From contig CM043952.1 in NCBI GenBank assembly GCA_014529385.2, forward strand, positions 150,007,057 to 150,071,056: DNA of 64,000 nt, read 5' to 3'. Positions within the stretch are counted from its first letter, which is position 1. Each line of letters begins with the position of its first letter. Shown here in pieces: positions 1 to 11,400 of this stretch. The notes under the pieces were generated by a model. That model saw only the letters and a list, made by a program, of their open reading frames with translations. It did no database searches and was not told where the DNA came from. A program made the translations under genes and the position numbers. This DNA comes from Adiantum capillus-veneris. Lineage: Eukaryota; Streptophyta; Polypodiopsida; Polypodiales; Pteridaceae.

Positions 1-1
1 A

Positions 2-1144
2 TTGCAATTGTCAGATGGGTTCATGGAGATGCCTCTAGGACTCTTAGAAAAAGTGATTGTCACTTCGTGTGGAATCGAGTATGAGCATACATTTGCAATA
101 GTCGATTTCAACAAACATAACAATTATGAGATCATCTTGAGAATTCCATTCATGCGACAATTGAAAATGGTCCAAGATTGGGGTTACGAACACATATACC
201 TAAGACATGGAGAGACAACAACTAAAATACACCTGAAAGACCATAGTTACAAAGATGTGAATCGAACACCTGTGGAAGAGTTTGATTCAGCTACAGTAGC
301 AGGATCGGAAATCTCAGCATGGTTAGGGCAACAAAAAGAGCTATGGATGTGCGGAGCTTCACATTGTGGAAGCTTAAGAAGAGAGGAATGCGTCTTAGAA
401 AGAGCGATTGAGGACAAGGAGTATATTCCGTAACCTTTCCCTGAAGATGCCTTGGAACCTCTAGAATGGGAACACATACTAGCAACATTGGATATCTGTA
501 CCATTACAGATAGTCCAACAACAAAATTTTGCGATAAGGATGGCTATGATGTGCTACCCTACTACATGGTAAGCATTATACCCGAAGAAGATGAGACGAT
601 AGAACCACCAGAACAAGAAGAGTTTTATAACTCCTCTGAACATCTGGAAGTAAATGATGATGCAGATAATGAGTGTTCAGACACCTCAAGTGAGCGTGGA
701 AGGGAAACCGAGAATATCAAGTTTTATGATTTTGCTAATCAGCACCCTAGACGCCAGGAACGCTATAGGAGGAAACAAACAGGAAACAAAGTTAGAGAGA
801 GCCTGATGCCCAGGATAAAAGGTACAACTCACTATTTGATGCTTGTAAAAGCAGAGGATTGTGTAAAAGATCAAATATCAGGAAGATTCTCAAAAGATCA
901 AAGGGAACGAACGCGAGAGGAAATAAAACAGGAACGAAAAGCTAAAACAGAAACAAAATCTCAAAAATAAAAAAAAGAAACAACAAAAGACCAAGAGTGG
1001 ACCAAACTGGAGCGTAAACAGAAATACCAAGAATTGAAACGGTCTTTACGTGAGATATGGACTACTGAAGAAGATAGTGATGGTAAAGGGGAGTCAGAGA
1101 AAGGAAACATGAATGTACCATCACACTATCGGAAATTTACCATC
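2..1144 (+). pseudogene. gypsy Pol: C-terminal half of retropepsin and linker
   Basis: Residues of the first 143-codon stretch match the second half of a retrotransposon aspartic protease: a strand pattern around EYEHTFAIVDF, then an ILRIPFMRQLKM segment at the place where family members usually have ILG-x-P. The catalytic D-S/T-G half lies before the window. After a TAA at 431-433 the same frame continues through acidic, Lys/Arg-rich linker sequence (452-970) with no recognisable fold, then a TAA at 968 and a TAG at 1145. These proteases normally cut Gag-Pol. Here the frame is broken and cannot work without suppression. Confidence 0.7.
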
Positions 1145-1162
1145 TAGGACAGAAAAATCATC

Positions 1163-2146
1163 ATGACACCACTAGTTAGGGAAAGAACCAACCAAGAATC
1201 TTACGATGGGCCAGAAAATGCAAAAAGGATAGACCTCGCAGAACCAGATGAAAAGCCCGAGCCGGTCTATATAGCAAACGATTTAGAGCCTGAAGAAGAA
1301 GAACGGCTAACACAAATTCTCAAGAAATATAAAGATGTGTTTGCATGGTCTTATAAAGACCTCAAAGGAGTTGATCCATCGATATGCCAACATACAATTC
1401 CTTTGAAATCGGATGCAAAACCTAGCAAACAACGTCCTTATACATATAATAATACATTTGCTAAACGAATCAAAGAGGAGATTGACAAGCTGATGGAAGT
1501 TGAATTCATCTATGAAATTGAACATATAGATTGGGTGTCACCCATTGTGGTAGTTCCCAAAAAGAACGGAAAATTGCGAGTGTGTGTAAACCTCAAAAAG
1601 GTAAATGCAGCCACCATAAGGGATAATTATCCCTTGCCAATCACAGAACATGTACTTGAGCGGGTGGCCGGAAAACAAGCTTATTCCTTTCTGGACGGGT
1701 TTTCAGGATACAACCAACTGGCAATTGCAAGGGAGGATCAACACAAAACAGCGTTTGCCACAGAATGGGGAATTTATGCGTATCGAGTTATGCCGTTTGG
1801 CTTAACTAATGCCCCAACTACCTTCCAAAGGTTAATGACGCACGCGTTCAAAGAATACCTGAGAATATTCTTAGAAATATACATGGATGATCTTTGTGTA
1901 CACTCTCTTCTATGAGAGGAACATATTGACCATTTGCAAAAGGTCTTTGAAAAATGCAGAACATATCGAATCTGTCTTAACCCAGAAAAGTGTATCTTTA
2001 TGGTTAAGCAAGGCCGCATCTTAGGACACATTGTCTCAAGAAATGGCATGACCACTGACCTAGACAAAGTCAAAGTCATAGTAGACCTACCCAGGCCTAC
2101 TAATGCGAAACAAGTGCAATCCTTCATGGGACACTGCGGATATTAG
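1163..2146 (+). pseudogene. gypsy Pol: reverse transcriptase
   Basis: This is the Ty3/gypsy RT palm and fingers. Visible landmarks are WVSPIVVVPKKNGKLRVCVN (fingers), a NYPLP segment, the D-G-F-S-G-Y-N-Q catalytic Asp motif, FATEWGIYAYRVMPFGL, and the catalytic Y-M-D-D at about 1880-1891. It copies element RNA into cDNA in the cytoplasm. A TGA at 1913-1915, just after YMDD-LCVHSLL, and a TAG at 2144-2146 interrupt the frame, which otherwise stays open and in phase into the RNase H region. The first stop sits where an Arg (CGA) would be expected, so a C-to-T change is likely. Confidence 0.9.
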
Positions 2147-2161
2147 CGAAGTTTCATATAC

Positions 2162-3520
2162 ATGTATGCGGTCATCGCACAACCTCTGTATCGTTTGCTA
2201 GTCAATTTCGATTGGACCGAGGAGTGTGAAACTTCATTCCAAAAGTTGAAGGAAAACCTTATATCAGCACCTATACTTAAAGCACCAGATTGGAAAAAGA
2301 TATTCCATGTTCACATTGATGCTTCTGCATATGCAATCGGAAGTATTCTGGGTCAACCTGGAGACGGAACAATGTATTTTCCAGTTTATTATGCAAGCCG
2401 ACAGTTAAACAGTGCGAAAAAGAACTACACAACCACCGAACGAGAAGGGTTAGGAATAATTTATGCTGTAAAGAAATTTCTGCATTATTTGCTCGCAAAC
2501 AAATTTGTGTTCTTCACAGATCATCAACCTCTTTTGTATCTGGTAAATAAACCATGCAATATAGGGAGAATTGTATGCTGGTTTATTATATTGCTAGAGT
2601 TTGATTTCACAGTGGTGGTCAAAAAGGGTAAAACCCATCTACGAGCAGATCATCTTTCAAGGATACACAACGGGGAAGCTCCTGAAGAAGTAGATGATGA
2701 CATACCAGATGCTTATCTTTTCAATATTGAAATGATACCCAAATGGTCTCAGAAAATTGTTAGCATTCTTTCCTTTGGAAGTAGGTTTGATAATACGGAA
2801 TACAGATCTAAACAACAAACAATTCGACAAACAAAAAACTTCCAGTTGCTAGCAGGACGGCTGTATCATCTAGGATTGGACCAAATCCTACGATTATGTA
2901 TAAATCCGGAAGAATTAGAGTGCTACCTTGAAGAAGCACATGTCCAGGATTGTGATTTTCATTGTTCAAAAGTGAAAACACACCAGAGACTAAAACAGTT
3001 AGGGGTTTATTGGCCAACTATGTATGCGGACACACATTCTTATGTTACCAATTGTACTATATGTAGTGCCAAACGACCAGTGGATCACGCGACATTATTT
3101 CAGGTAAACATTGCACCTACATGGAGTCAATATATCATTGATTTCTTAACCACCAGGACGTTTCCTGAGAACATCACAAGAGCACGGAAAAAGGATATAG
3201 AGCTGGAAGCTCACGACTTTCAGTTAATTGGGAACCAACTCTATAAGCGAGGAAAGGACAATCAACTTAGAATCTGTGCAAGTGAAAGCAAATACCTACT
3301 GATTCTAGAACATGCACATAGCGGGATAAGTGGAGGCCATTTTTCGGGCGATAAGACGGCAAAAATTGTCTTAACCGCAAGATTATGGTGGCCTACATTG
3401 CATATGGATGCTGAAGAGTTTGTAAAGCGTTGTGACGCATGTCAGCGCACCAAGGTGCCGATAAAGAGAGATAAGATGCCACTACGGCCAATGATGGGAG
3501 CAAGAGCATTTGCAAAATGA
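2162..3520 (+). pseudogene. gypsy Pol: RNase H and two tandem integrase zinc-binding domains
   Basis: It begins with the RT thumb, then RNase H: HVHIDASAYAIGSILGQ (first Asp), TTEREGLGIIYAVKKF (Glu), TDHQPL (Asp) and RADHLSR. After it come two copies of an integrase N-terminal module. The first (about 2750-3085) has E-A-H-x6-H and CTIC, with a GVYWPTMYAD core. The second (about 3150-3460) has HAHSGISGGHF and CDACQRTK with a LWWPTLHMDA core. Both are preceded by a similar F-x-L...LY-x-x-G...LR-x-C lead-in. Normal gypsy integrase has one such H2C2 finger. The segment ends with a TGA at 3518-3520, where a Trp before GIDFVGP is expected. Confidence 0.88.
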
Positions 3521-3532
3521 GGCATTGATTTT

Positions 3533-4408
3533 GTGGGACCTATCTCACCACCTGCATATTGCACCCATACCCAATATATCATTGTGGCTACGGACTATCT
3601 CACAAAATGGACGGAAGACAAGGCAATGCAAAAAGCAGATGCACGGACCACTGCACAATTTTTGTATGATAATGTTTTTGTACGATACGGTTTACCAATA
3701 GAAATTGTCAGTGATCATGGAACACATTTTCTTAATGAAGTCATTGAATATCTGCTAGAGGAATTCATGGTCATACATAGGAAATCTGATCCATACCATC
3801 CACAGGCAAATGGACAAGGTAAGACCACACATAAAAAACTATGCACGGTTCTCACTAAAATTGTGTCAGAGTCAAGAACAGATTGGGATCAGCAGCTACA
3901 CTCAACCCTATGGGCATACAGGGTAGCTGACAAAACATTGATAGGAACAACACCGTACAACATGGTGTTTGGCCTAAATGCTATACTACCCATAGAGTTT
4001 TTAATTCCAACTCTACGAGTAGGGAAACGCTTAGAATGGACAGGGCATGAGCTCTCTTCAAGAATAGATGATCTTGAAAAGCTAGATGAACTCCACTTGA
4101 GAGTTGTAGCTTCAATCTATGCTAAAAAGAGAAGGCAAAAAGAGTTTTTTGACAAGCATGTGCGCACTAAAGAGTTCAAAACAGGTGATTATGTACTTGT
4201 TTATACTTTGAAGCAACATGCCAAGAAACTTAAAAAGCGAGGGATGGGACCCTTTGTGATTAGTGATCTATCACAAAGTGGAGCTGTCAAGCTTGCTACA
4301 TTAGCAGGTGAAGAAATGCTGAACTGGATTAATGGATGTCGACTGAAGAAATATCATTTACCACTCACACAGGATATGCTTCGACAAATTCATCAAGGAA
4401 AACAATGA
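3533..4408 (+). pseudogene. gypsy Pol: integrase catalytic core and C-terminal domain
   Basis: Integrase joins element cDNA to the chromosome. DFVGPISPP, spanning the upstream stop, gives the first Asp. IIVATDYLTKWTEDKA follows, then a GLPIEIVSDHGTHF segment with the second Asp. NGQGKTTHKKL stands where the family has NGQ-x-E, so the catalytic Glu appears to be Lys or Thr here. A C-terminal stretch (YVLVYTLKQHAKKLKKRGMGPFVI) matches the usual GPF/Y module. The frame ends ...GKQ, TGA at 4406-4408, followed at once by an in-frame ATG. No chromodomain is seen. Confidence 0.88.
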
Positions 4409-5589
4409 ATGAAGGAAAAACAGAGAGTACGAGAAGAAGCTCAAGAAGAAGAAAAAGAATGCATTGCAAAACGAAGACTTCTGCGACATCAACAACAAAG
4501 TGGAGCACCATTGCGAATCAATGCCATTCGACTAACGAAGCTGGATGAAGACACAGTGGACCCAATAATTGCAGTCAAACTGGGTAGCAATCAAGTTGAG
4601 TCGACGGCATTGCTTGATTCTGGAGCTCAAGCAAATTTGATCTCTTACGGATTATACCAACAGCTCAAATCCACAGGTCAACTTCATCCTACTCCTCAAG
4701 TGCTGGAAAGTAGTACATCACACTCGTTAAAAACATTGGGCTGGACTATATTGCATGTACAAGTACATCAATCTATTTACCCACACAAATTTTATGTCAT
4801 CGAGGATGAAAGCACACAACACCCAACGACGTTGGGACAACCTTGGCAAAAAGAGTACAATGCGCAGATAGATTGGAATGCGAATGCAGTCAAAATTCAG
4901 CATGCACAAGAACAACAGGTAATAGCCTTTGCTCAACAATACCAGAATAATCAGATGCCAGCCATGCAATCACTGGAAAAGAGCCAAAAGCAAGAATGCC
5001 ACCAAAGAACAACATGATACCCAAGGCCAACAGACAGGTAAAAGACAACCATGCTAACTACATACATACGAAGTCACCGACCGCAGTGCACAGACCTAGG
5101 TTACCAAAACAAGGGAAACAAGTATGGATGCGAAAGGATAGAAATGACATGGCAGACAAACAACAATGCAATGAAAGAATTCAAGCAAAGCAGATAGTTC
5201 AAGCAAAAACCAAGGGCATAAAACAGATATGGATCCCAAAGAGAATGCTCACCAATAACCCAAATGTTACTCGCATTTGGATACCAAAACAAAAGCAAGA
5301 GGAACTCCCTTCAGTACAAGCAACAACGGAAGGTAGACAACTGCATTTGAAAAAGGACAACCGACTTATGTGGATGCCAATCCGCAACAAAACAGTGGCA
5401 ACAAAGGAAGTAGAAAAAAACCTACAAAAACCGGCAAAAACAAGCTACCAATGGAAAGCCAAAGAAATACGGTCTACGGCCATTCCGGCCAAGCCGCTCC
5501 TCTCCATAGAAACAACTACGGCTATATCAACAGTAGCGGCAAGGCGACTGCCTTTTACAAAAAAGACAATTAAACAGAGAGCAGTATAG
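4409..5589 (+). pseudogene. accessory ORF after integrase: retropepsin-like domain plus W-x-P-K repeats
   Basis: Two overlapping open stretches (4409-5017 frame 2; 4996-5589 frame 1) look like one protein split by a single frameshift. The N-terminus is basic and rich in Lys, Arg and Glu. Codons about 50-160 form a retropepsin-like fold: LLDSGAQANLISYG (Asp codon 4616-4618), then a GWTILHV strand, LGQPW and a final IDW. The C-terminal part is Lys/Gln-rich with four spaced aromatic motifs: VWMRK (about 5122), IWIPK (about 5228), IWIPK (about 5275) and MWMPI (about 5368). The ORF follows integrase directly in phase. I know no family with this layout. The inserted element at 37059-43152 carries a related protein. 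No membrane segment is visible, so it is not env-like. Confidence 0.7.
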
Positions 5590-5810
5590 TTACAGCTGTT
5601 ACTTGCAAAGAAAACAGGAAACCTCGATGGCGAATGCCAATAAGCATTTGGCTTATTCCCTTCTCTTGCACAACATTAATTTTTCCATGCATTGACCGAG
5701 TATGCATAAATTAGGGCCACATTAATCGGCCAAGCATTAGCACAAATTTTTCACCCTATGCACGGCACATACTCCGAGGTGATACCTTGTCATCCGGGAG
5801 GACTCCGGTT

Positions 5811-5824
5811 AGGAGGGGGGGAGG
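5811..5824 (+). other. polypurine tract of the first gypsy element
   Basis: A run aggaggggggg-agg lies after about 220 bp of non-coding DNA downstream of the accessory ORF. It would prime plus-strand synthesis. It resembles the PPT at 42530 of the element carrying the related ORF. Confidence 0.65.
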
Positions 5825-5825
5825 C

Positions 5826-6690
5826 ATTCTCAAATGCAGAAAGAGAAAAAAAGGGCATGATTTTCGACTATTTTAAGGGTTGTTGTTTGATTGCGAATTT
5901 TTCTGGACTAACCCAAGTACATATGCCCTTATACAGCATGTATCTAAAGGTATGTGGGGCCAAACGCCAAATCAAGCCCCTAGGTGTGTGTATATAAGTA
6001 GAAAGAGCCAGTTTTCGGGCAAAATGTTGGTAAAACGCAAAAATCCGGCCATAAAAGTTGCATGTGAGTGTATATAATGTTTGGCGGTGATGTTTGTGAT
6101 TTATTATGATTTTTGGGGATTTTCAGGGTTTGATTTTCTATTTTCCTTTTAATATTGCTAATTTTCAATAGAAAAACTTCAAAAATACAAAAAGCAGGTG
6201 AAAAATCGTCGTAATGAAAAACAAAAAATATGGGGATGATCAGTGACTATAGAACAACCTATGGTACAGTGGGGGTGCAATTATGAGACTGGAGCGGAAA
6301 GCGTGTTTTGGCCAGATTTTGACTGAAATGCCAAATTTCTGGTAAACAGAGCAAATGGAGTCCAAATCAAGAAATTTTTGAGCCTAAACTGCATCTCGCA
6401 AGAAGATGGGAGCACATGTCAAATTTCATGAAAAGTGGTTCGGGGACCCCCATTATAAGAAATTTTCACTTCATTTTTAGCTCATTTTCACTATTGACCT
6501 TTTGGAGAGAGCTTCTGCCACCTAGAGCGAACGGACCTTCCAGCAGCTTCTACGACGTGCACGACTACGCGACGGGATTCAGACATGAGAGGTAGGCTCA
6601 CCACCTTGAGCTTTTAGCGCATGTTTGTCGTTTTGTCGCGAAAACTAGTGTAGGGTTCACACACAAAACGGGCAGTAGAGACCTACAAGT
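5826..6690 (+). mobile_element. probable 3' LTR of the first gypsy element (ends uncertain)
   Basis: The DNA after the PPT is non-coding and has TATA-like boxes (tatataag at 5991-5998; tatataatg near 6069). No second LTR copy is in the window for comparison, so both ends are guesses. A 5' LTR of the next element could also lie here, but I find no PBS. Confidence 0.35.
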
Positions 6691-7410
6691 AGAGGCGGTG
6701 ACCTAATGGCTAACCCAAAACCAACGAAACTTCATCGGCAGCTTACCCTAGCATAGGAGACCAGTCTTGGATGTCCAAAGGCAGTAGAAAACCATCGGAA
6801 AAAACCCTAATTCCTAGAATTCCGCAAGAGGCCACCAAATGGGAAATCGGCGAAAAGGCGCCCAAATGCTACCAAATTTCATGGGTAGGAGCATCTCGAC
6901 ATGCTCGACAAGTCTATGTGGCCCACATGACCAAAAAAAGATCCGAAGCGACACTAAACTTCAGAAACGGCATCAGACACACAAAGCGTCAAAAAGCTCT
7001 CGCAGCCAAACCGCATGCCCGTTTTCCACCAAACTTCATGAGCGGCTTTTCTAGACCATCAACAACCAAGTCCTATGGTGGTAGACCACCACAAATCATT
7101 GAAGATATGTAAACTCAACCACGGGTGCTTCTAGAGCGACAAATTGCCAAATGAAGCTCGAGTGAAGCCAAAGTCGACAGAAACCATACGGCAAGGATCC
7201 CCAAGGGATCGGGAAGCTATGGAGACCAACATCAAGAAATTTCATCGCCAAAAAGCACTCCAAAAGTCAGAAAATGGCTCGGAGGCTCTGAAGTCCAGAC
7301 AGGGAGTTACTTTCTATCCATTTGACTTTTTTGTTGAAATTAGGCTTAAAAGGGACTCAGGGGGACCAAGGGCAGGCACTAGTGACAAAATCCATGAAAA
7401 AATCATCAGG
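6691..7410 (+). other. non-coding leader-like DNA, no gene seen
   Basis: Short open frames here match nothing I recognise. Several loosely similar phrases of the type ccaaaTTTCATg recur (about 6414, 6869, 7028, 7229, 7508), which suggests old degenerate repeats. It probably belongs to the leader upstream of the Gag-like frame at 8454. Confidence 0.4.
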
Positions 7411-7434
7411 AGACATCCTACGCGTAGGATGTCT
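7411..7434. repeat. palindrome copy 1
   Basis: Half-site AGACATCCTACG followed by its exact reverse complement. One more base pair at each side (7410 g, 7435 c) extends the palindrome to 26 bp. Confidence 0.95.
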
Positions 7435-7694
7435 CAAGGGCATTTTTGGGCACAGATCCCAACATTTTTCATCACACACATTTTCTGAAAGACCTTTACA
7501 TGCTAGCCACCAAGTTTCATCACATTTGGACCAAAATTGACCTCATATGCATGAAAAACGCAAAGTTAGGGCATACAGGAAATAATGGGCCATAGAGCTA
7601 CCAAATCTTGTCCAAATCATATGAAACTTACACAACACATTCACAAGCACATAACCAACCAATCTGTGTGGTCAGAAGCAAAAATTGGTGAAGT

Positions 7695-7718
7695 AGACAT
7701 CCTACGCGTAGGATGTCT
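7695..7718. repeat. palindrome copy 2
   Basis: Same perfect palindrome as copy 1. Here the extra pair is t7694/a7719, also complementary, giving 26 bp. Confidence 0.95.
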
Positions 7719-7979
7719 ATTTGACATTTTTGCCCTACAGAGAATGGTTGTCCATTCCAGATCCAATCACATCATCATCAAGAGCTCATATACCAATTTT
7801 GGAGCCATTCTAATCATTTTTGACCCCCAACACCTTCAAGATACACTTTTTGAGCCCAAAAACACTACATAGGCTCTTATAAGCATCAATCCTTGTCCAA
7901 ATCCAAATCCAAGAGCATAGCCATGTTCCATAGGCCAAGGACTACCCACAGAACAAATCCCATGCCATTTTGATGAAAT

Positions 7980-8003
7980 AGACATCCTACGTGTAGGATG
8001 TCT
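7980..8003. repeat. palindrome copy 3, one central mismatch
   Basis: Same arms, but the centre reads CTACGTGTAG, so only the innermost pair is not Watson-Crick. In RNA it would be a G-U pair or part of a loop. Confidence 0.92.
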
Positions 8004-8264
8004 CCAGCATTATTTAGACCTTTTGTGCAAAGAGTGACATCATGGGAGCCAATATCATGGTGCAATGAGCCCATATATCAATTTTCAACCCATTTGGACA
8101 TCACTTGCTACCTGTTATGGACTTTCTATCCAATTTATGACCTAAAGCCTGAATCAGCCCAAAAAATCCACTTTTTGATGCCCAAATCCAAATCCAAGAG
8201 CATAGCCATGTTCCATAAGCCATGCACTACCATCATGTCAAGTATCAACCAATTCTGATGAAAA

Positions 8265-8288
8265 AGACATCCTATGCATAGGATGTCT
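8265..8288. repeat. palindrome copy 4, symmetric double change
   Basis: The centre reads CCTATGCATAGG. Both arms changed (ACG to ATG and CGT to CAT), so the palindrome remains perfect. Confidence 0.95.
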
Positions 8289-8453
8289 AAATGGAAATTT
8301 TTGGCCAGAATTGCACTTTGAGCACATGCACAGTTTCACAAGTTCCTTTTAAGCTTTATTTTCAATTTTCAAGTCATTTGGATAGTTAAAACTCAGTTTC
8401 TCAGCTAATATGGAAAAAACGCTAACTTCCGACTACTGAGTGCAACACGATCT

Positions 8454-11400
8454 ATGGCAGCCGCGAAGTCACCGGCAAAAAAGAAAAGAATGACCATTAA
8501 GGATTACCTAGAAGAAGTGGATCGCTTCGTCATACCAGAAGGAACACTAAAGCCACCAGCACATGGATCCAAGAAGATCTGCTAGAGTCCAATGACCTAA
8601 AGATCTACCAAGGAGTGTTCAAAGACACTGAAGAGAATGTGATCGAGCTACCAATGCTACCGCGGGAACTCAATGAGTTCGTAAGAAGCAAGATGGCCGG
8701 GTACTTGGAGAAGATTGATCTCCACAACTATTTTGAAGCAGTGCCGGCAGGGGTTGACATAAAGAGAGTCTGGAAATTTGTAACAACAATAAAAGAAGAC
8801 TGAGTGGCCAGAGTAACCGATCTGCAAGGCAAGCCAGAAACAGAAATAGTCATCACCGAGCAAGTTGTAGCAGATGCACTAGACCTCTCCAACAAGGGGG
8901 ACAGTGTAACTAAAAGAAGAGATGATGTCAAGGTGTACACTGAGAAGAAAGGTAACTACACTTTTGAAGATATTGCCAACCCAAAAGTGGTAATCATGAG
9001 TCAGTTGTACAACCAATACTTCCATATGTGTATGAAGCGGCCACAAAAGTACAGAATGCCACCAGGAGCAATTGCCACGACATTCACTTGGGCAATGATG
9101 AAGAGCACTCCAAAGATAATCAATTATGCAATATATATACATGAGAACCTAGTGAAGATGGGTAACAAGAAGCCCACATATATTGTGCCAGGAGAACTAA
9201 TCACTAAGGTGATTTATGGGGCATTGCACACAAAAGAAAGATGGCCTGGCCCCCCATCACAAAACGACTGGCTGAGGCTCAAAGAAGACAAAGAAGACGA
9301 GCCACAAAAAGCACCAAGGGTTGCCACAAGATTGAAAAGACGGCTAAAGCCTGTACAAGAAGAGCAGCCAGAGCAAAATAAGGGAAAGAAAGAATTTGCC
9401 CAAGTGCTGAAAAAAGAGACAAAGTCACAAAAAGCGGCAAGACTAGAGCGGCTGATGGAGAGCTTCAGAGCAAAAAGGGCCCTTAAATGCGATTTGAGTG
9501 AACTCTGGAATCCGTCTCTAGAAGCAATGTTGGGATCATCCCGAAGGGTGCAAAGGGACAGATTCGAAGATTATATTAAAAATTTTGAGATTCTTGATGC
9601 CGCATCAGAAAATATTCCACATGTACCTTTTGCAGAAGAGGAAGTGGAGCAGGTACGACAGAAACTGCTGGACGAGCAGGAGAGCCAAGAGAGAGAAAGG
9701 AAGACTAAGGCAGACCGAGATTTAAAGAAAAAGCCTACATCTCTACCGGCCAGCCCACCGCCCTCACCACCTCCCTCACCACGTCCTTGCAGCCCTCCAC
9801 AAGAAGATAAAGAGGAGGAAGACAAACACGAAGGCCAGGAAGAGCCCAAGAAAGAACAAAGCCAGGAAAGGAAAGAGGTTAAACCCAAGAGTGAGGAGAC
9901 AAAGCCAAATGAAGCATACATCACATTTCTGGACCTGCTAGCTGTGCAGGATACACAAAAGAAGAGGCTGCCACAGTCGCATTCGACTTGGAAAGCACAG
10001 GGCCTAAGGAACAAATGCAAAGCATCAGGTTAGTAGAACTAAAAGAGATGGCCACAGATACAGTGGATCTGCACCCGCCCTCCAACGATTGGGATGTGGT
10101 GATGACGAAGCTAACCGGGTTAAGAGCGTAGTCCATGGCCTCATAAAGTGAGATGGCAGCTCTCAAGGCCACTGAAGTGAAGATAAAGCTGGAAGTAGAC
10201 TCTTTACAAGGACAAAGTCAAAGGCAGAAAGAGAGAGAAGCAGATCTACAAGCCATTCTAGCAAGGGCATTGCAAAGATGCCAGGAAATGAGAAAAGAAA
10301 ATCAGGCAGCAGCCCAAAGAATGCAAGGAGTCGAAGAGGAGTGTAAGCAACTCAACAAATCATTGATAGATGCGGAGAGGGAAAGGGATAACCTGACCCT
10401 GAGGAATCCAAAGAAGTTGAAGCAATGTGAAACGCCAAAGAAAAGGCAGAGATAAATCAAGAATCCAGCCAGGATGAGGTCCTTGAGCTCAAGGACCAGC
10501 TTAAAGTGAAAGATCAAACCATCCAGAGGCTACGGGCATCTCCTGCCAGAGTTAGAGCTACTAGCTCGACTCACATCACTACGGAAAGCCAAATTTATGA
10601 AGAACAGATGCAAGAACTTCAGAAGGAGCTGAATCTAGAGAAAAAGCAACGATTGATGATGGCAGAAGGGTCAATTTTTATGCAAACACAAATGGAAGAA
10701 GAACAAAAATCCATGCAAGAGGAATTAGAAAGTGTCAAAAGAAAGCTCGAGGAGGCGGAGAAGATAAACGCCGAGTTGAACGACATCCTCGTGAATATGG
10801 GAGAAGAAGCTGAAACAGAAAAATAGAAACTCCTAAAGCAGATTGAGGAGCTGAGAGGACAGCAAGCCGGAGAGCAAGAAGGCATAGGGCTAGCGGCCAA
10901 TGAAGGCATATATTTAGAAAATGTGGCAGATCCTGTGGACACACCTATGCAAGAGGAAATCCTAGTAGGATCCTCTCAAGAGCCACAAGATCTGACACAG
11001 GAAGAAGAAGAAAAGCTGCGTAAGGCAATAGAGGTGGAGATCAGAGAGACGACTAAGGAAGCCTTGGAATGGGAGCAGAGGGTTTTCAAATCCATGCCTA
11101 TCCAGAAGATTAACGCCAGCAACCTCAGGCACGAATGGCTTCAAACCTCTCTCGCATATCCTTTGCTAAAATATGAAGCTGCCACCATCAATAAGAGGAT
11201 TAGAGAAGAGCCGACAGTGCCACTCTATAACGCAAATATCTCTCAGCCAGAAGGAGCCAGGTTAATAGTTGAATCTCAGCCAAAATGGAGGAAGGCGTGG
11301 CTGATGAAGTACCCACAATACCTAATCCATTTGGTAGAGGCACCGAAAAACATCAGAGAAAACCTCAGCTTTTGTCCTCTACCAAGGACCAGGACGTGGA

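Larger units (their letters stand above)
1..5825 (+). mobile_element. Ty3/gypsy LTR retrotransposon, 5' truncated by the window, decayed
   Basis: One reading frame (frame 2) runs from base 2 to 5017 with protease tail, RT, RNase H, integrase and an accessory ORF in gypsy order (RT-RH before IN). It is broken by in-frame stops at about 431, 968, 1145, 1913, 2144, 3518 and 4406, yet I find no frameshift before about 5000. A G-rich polypurine tract at 5811 marks the 3' end of the internal region. The 5' LTR, PBS and gag lie outside the window. The element cannot make a complete polyprotein as it stands. Confidence 0.9.
7411..8288 (+). repeat. four-copy degenerate tandem repeat (about 285 bp) carrying a palindrome in each unit
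   Basis: Palindromes begin at 7411, 7695, 7980 and 8265, a period of 284, 285 and 285 bp. Flanks are also related: a phrase ending gatgaaa precedes copies 3 and 4, and aaatccaagagcatagccat occurs at about 7898 and 8190. The palindromes are far better conserved than the DNA between them. The array ends about 165 bp before the first ATG of the Gag-like frame. Confidence 0.85.

Noticed and set aside
4409-5589. env-like gene after integrase
   Set aside because: No signal peptide or transmembrane segment; a retropepsin-like fold is seen instead.
7411-8288. CRISPR-like regular spacing of a palindromic repeat
   Set aside because: Intervals are about 261 bp, the intervening DNA is itself homologous between units, and the context is a plant retrotransposon; this is a tandem repeat.
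9571-10020. Minus-strand Ser/Cys-rich open frame
   Set aside because: Shadow of the Glu/Lys/Pro-rich Gag-like coding strand.
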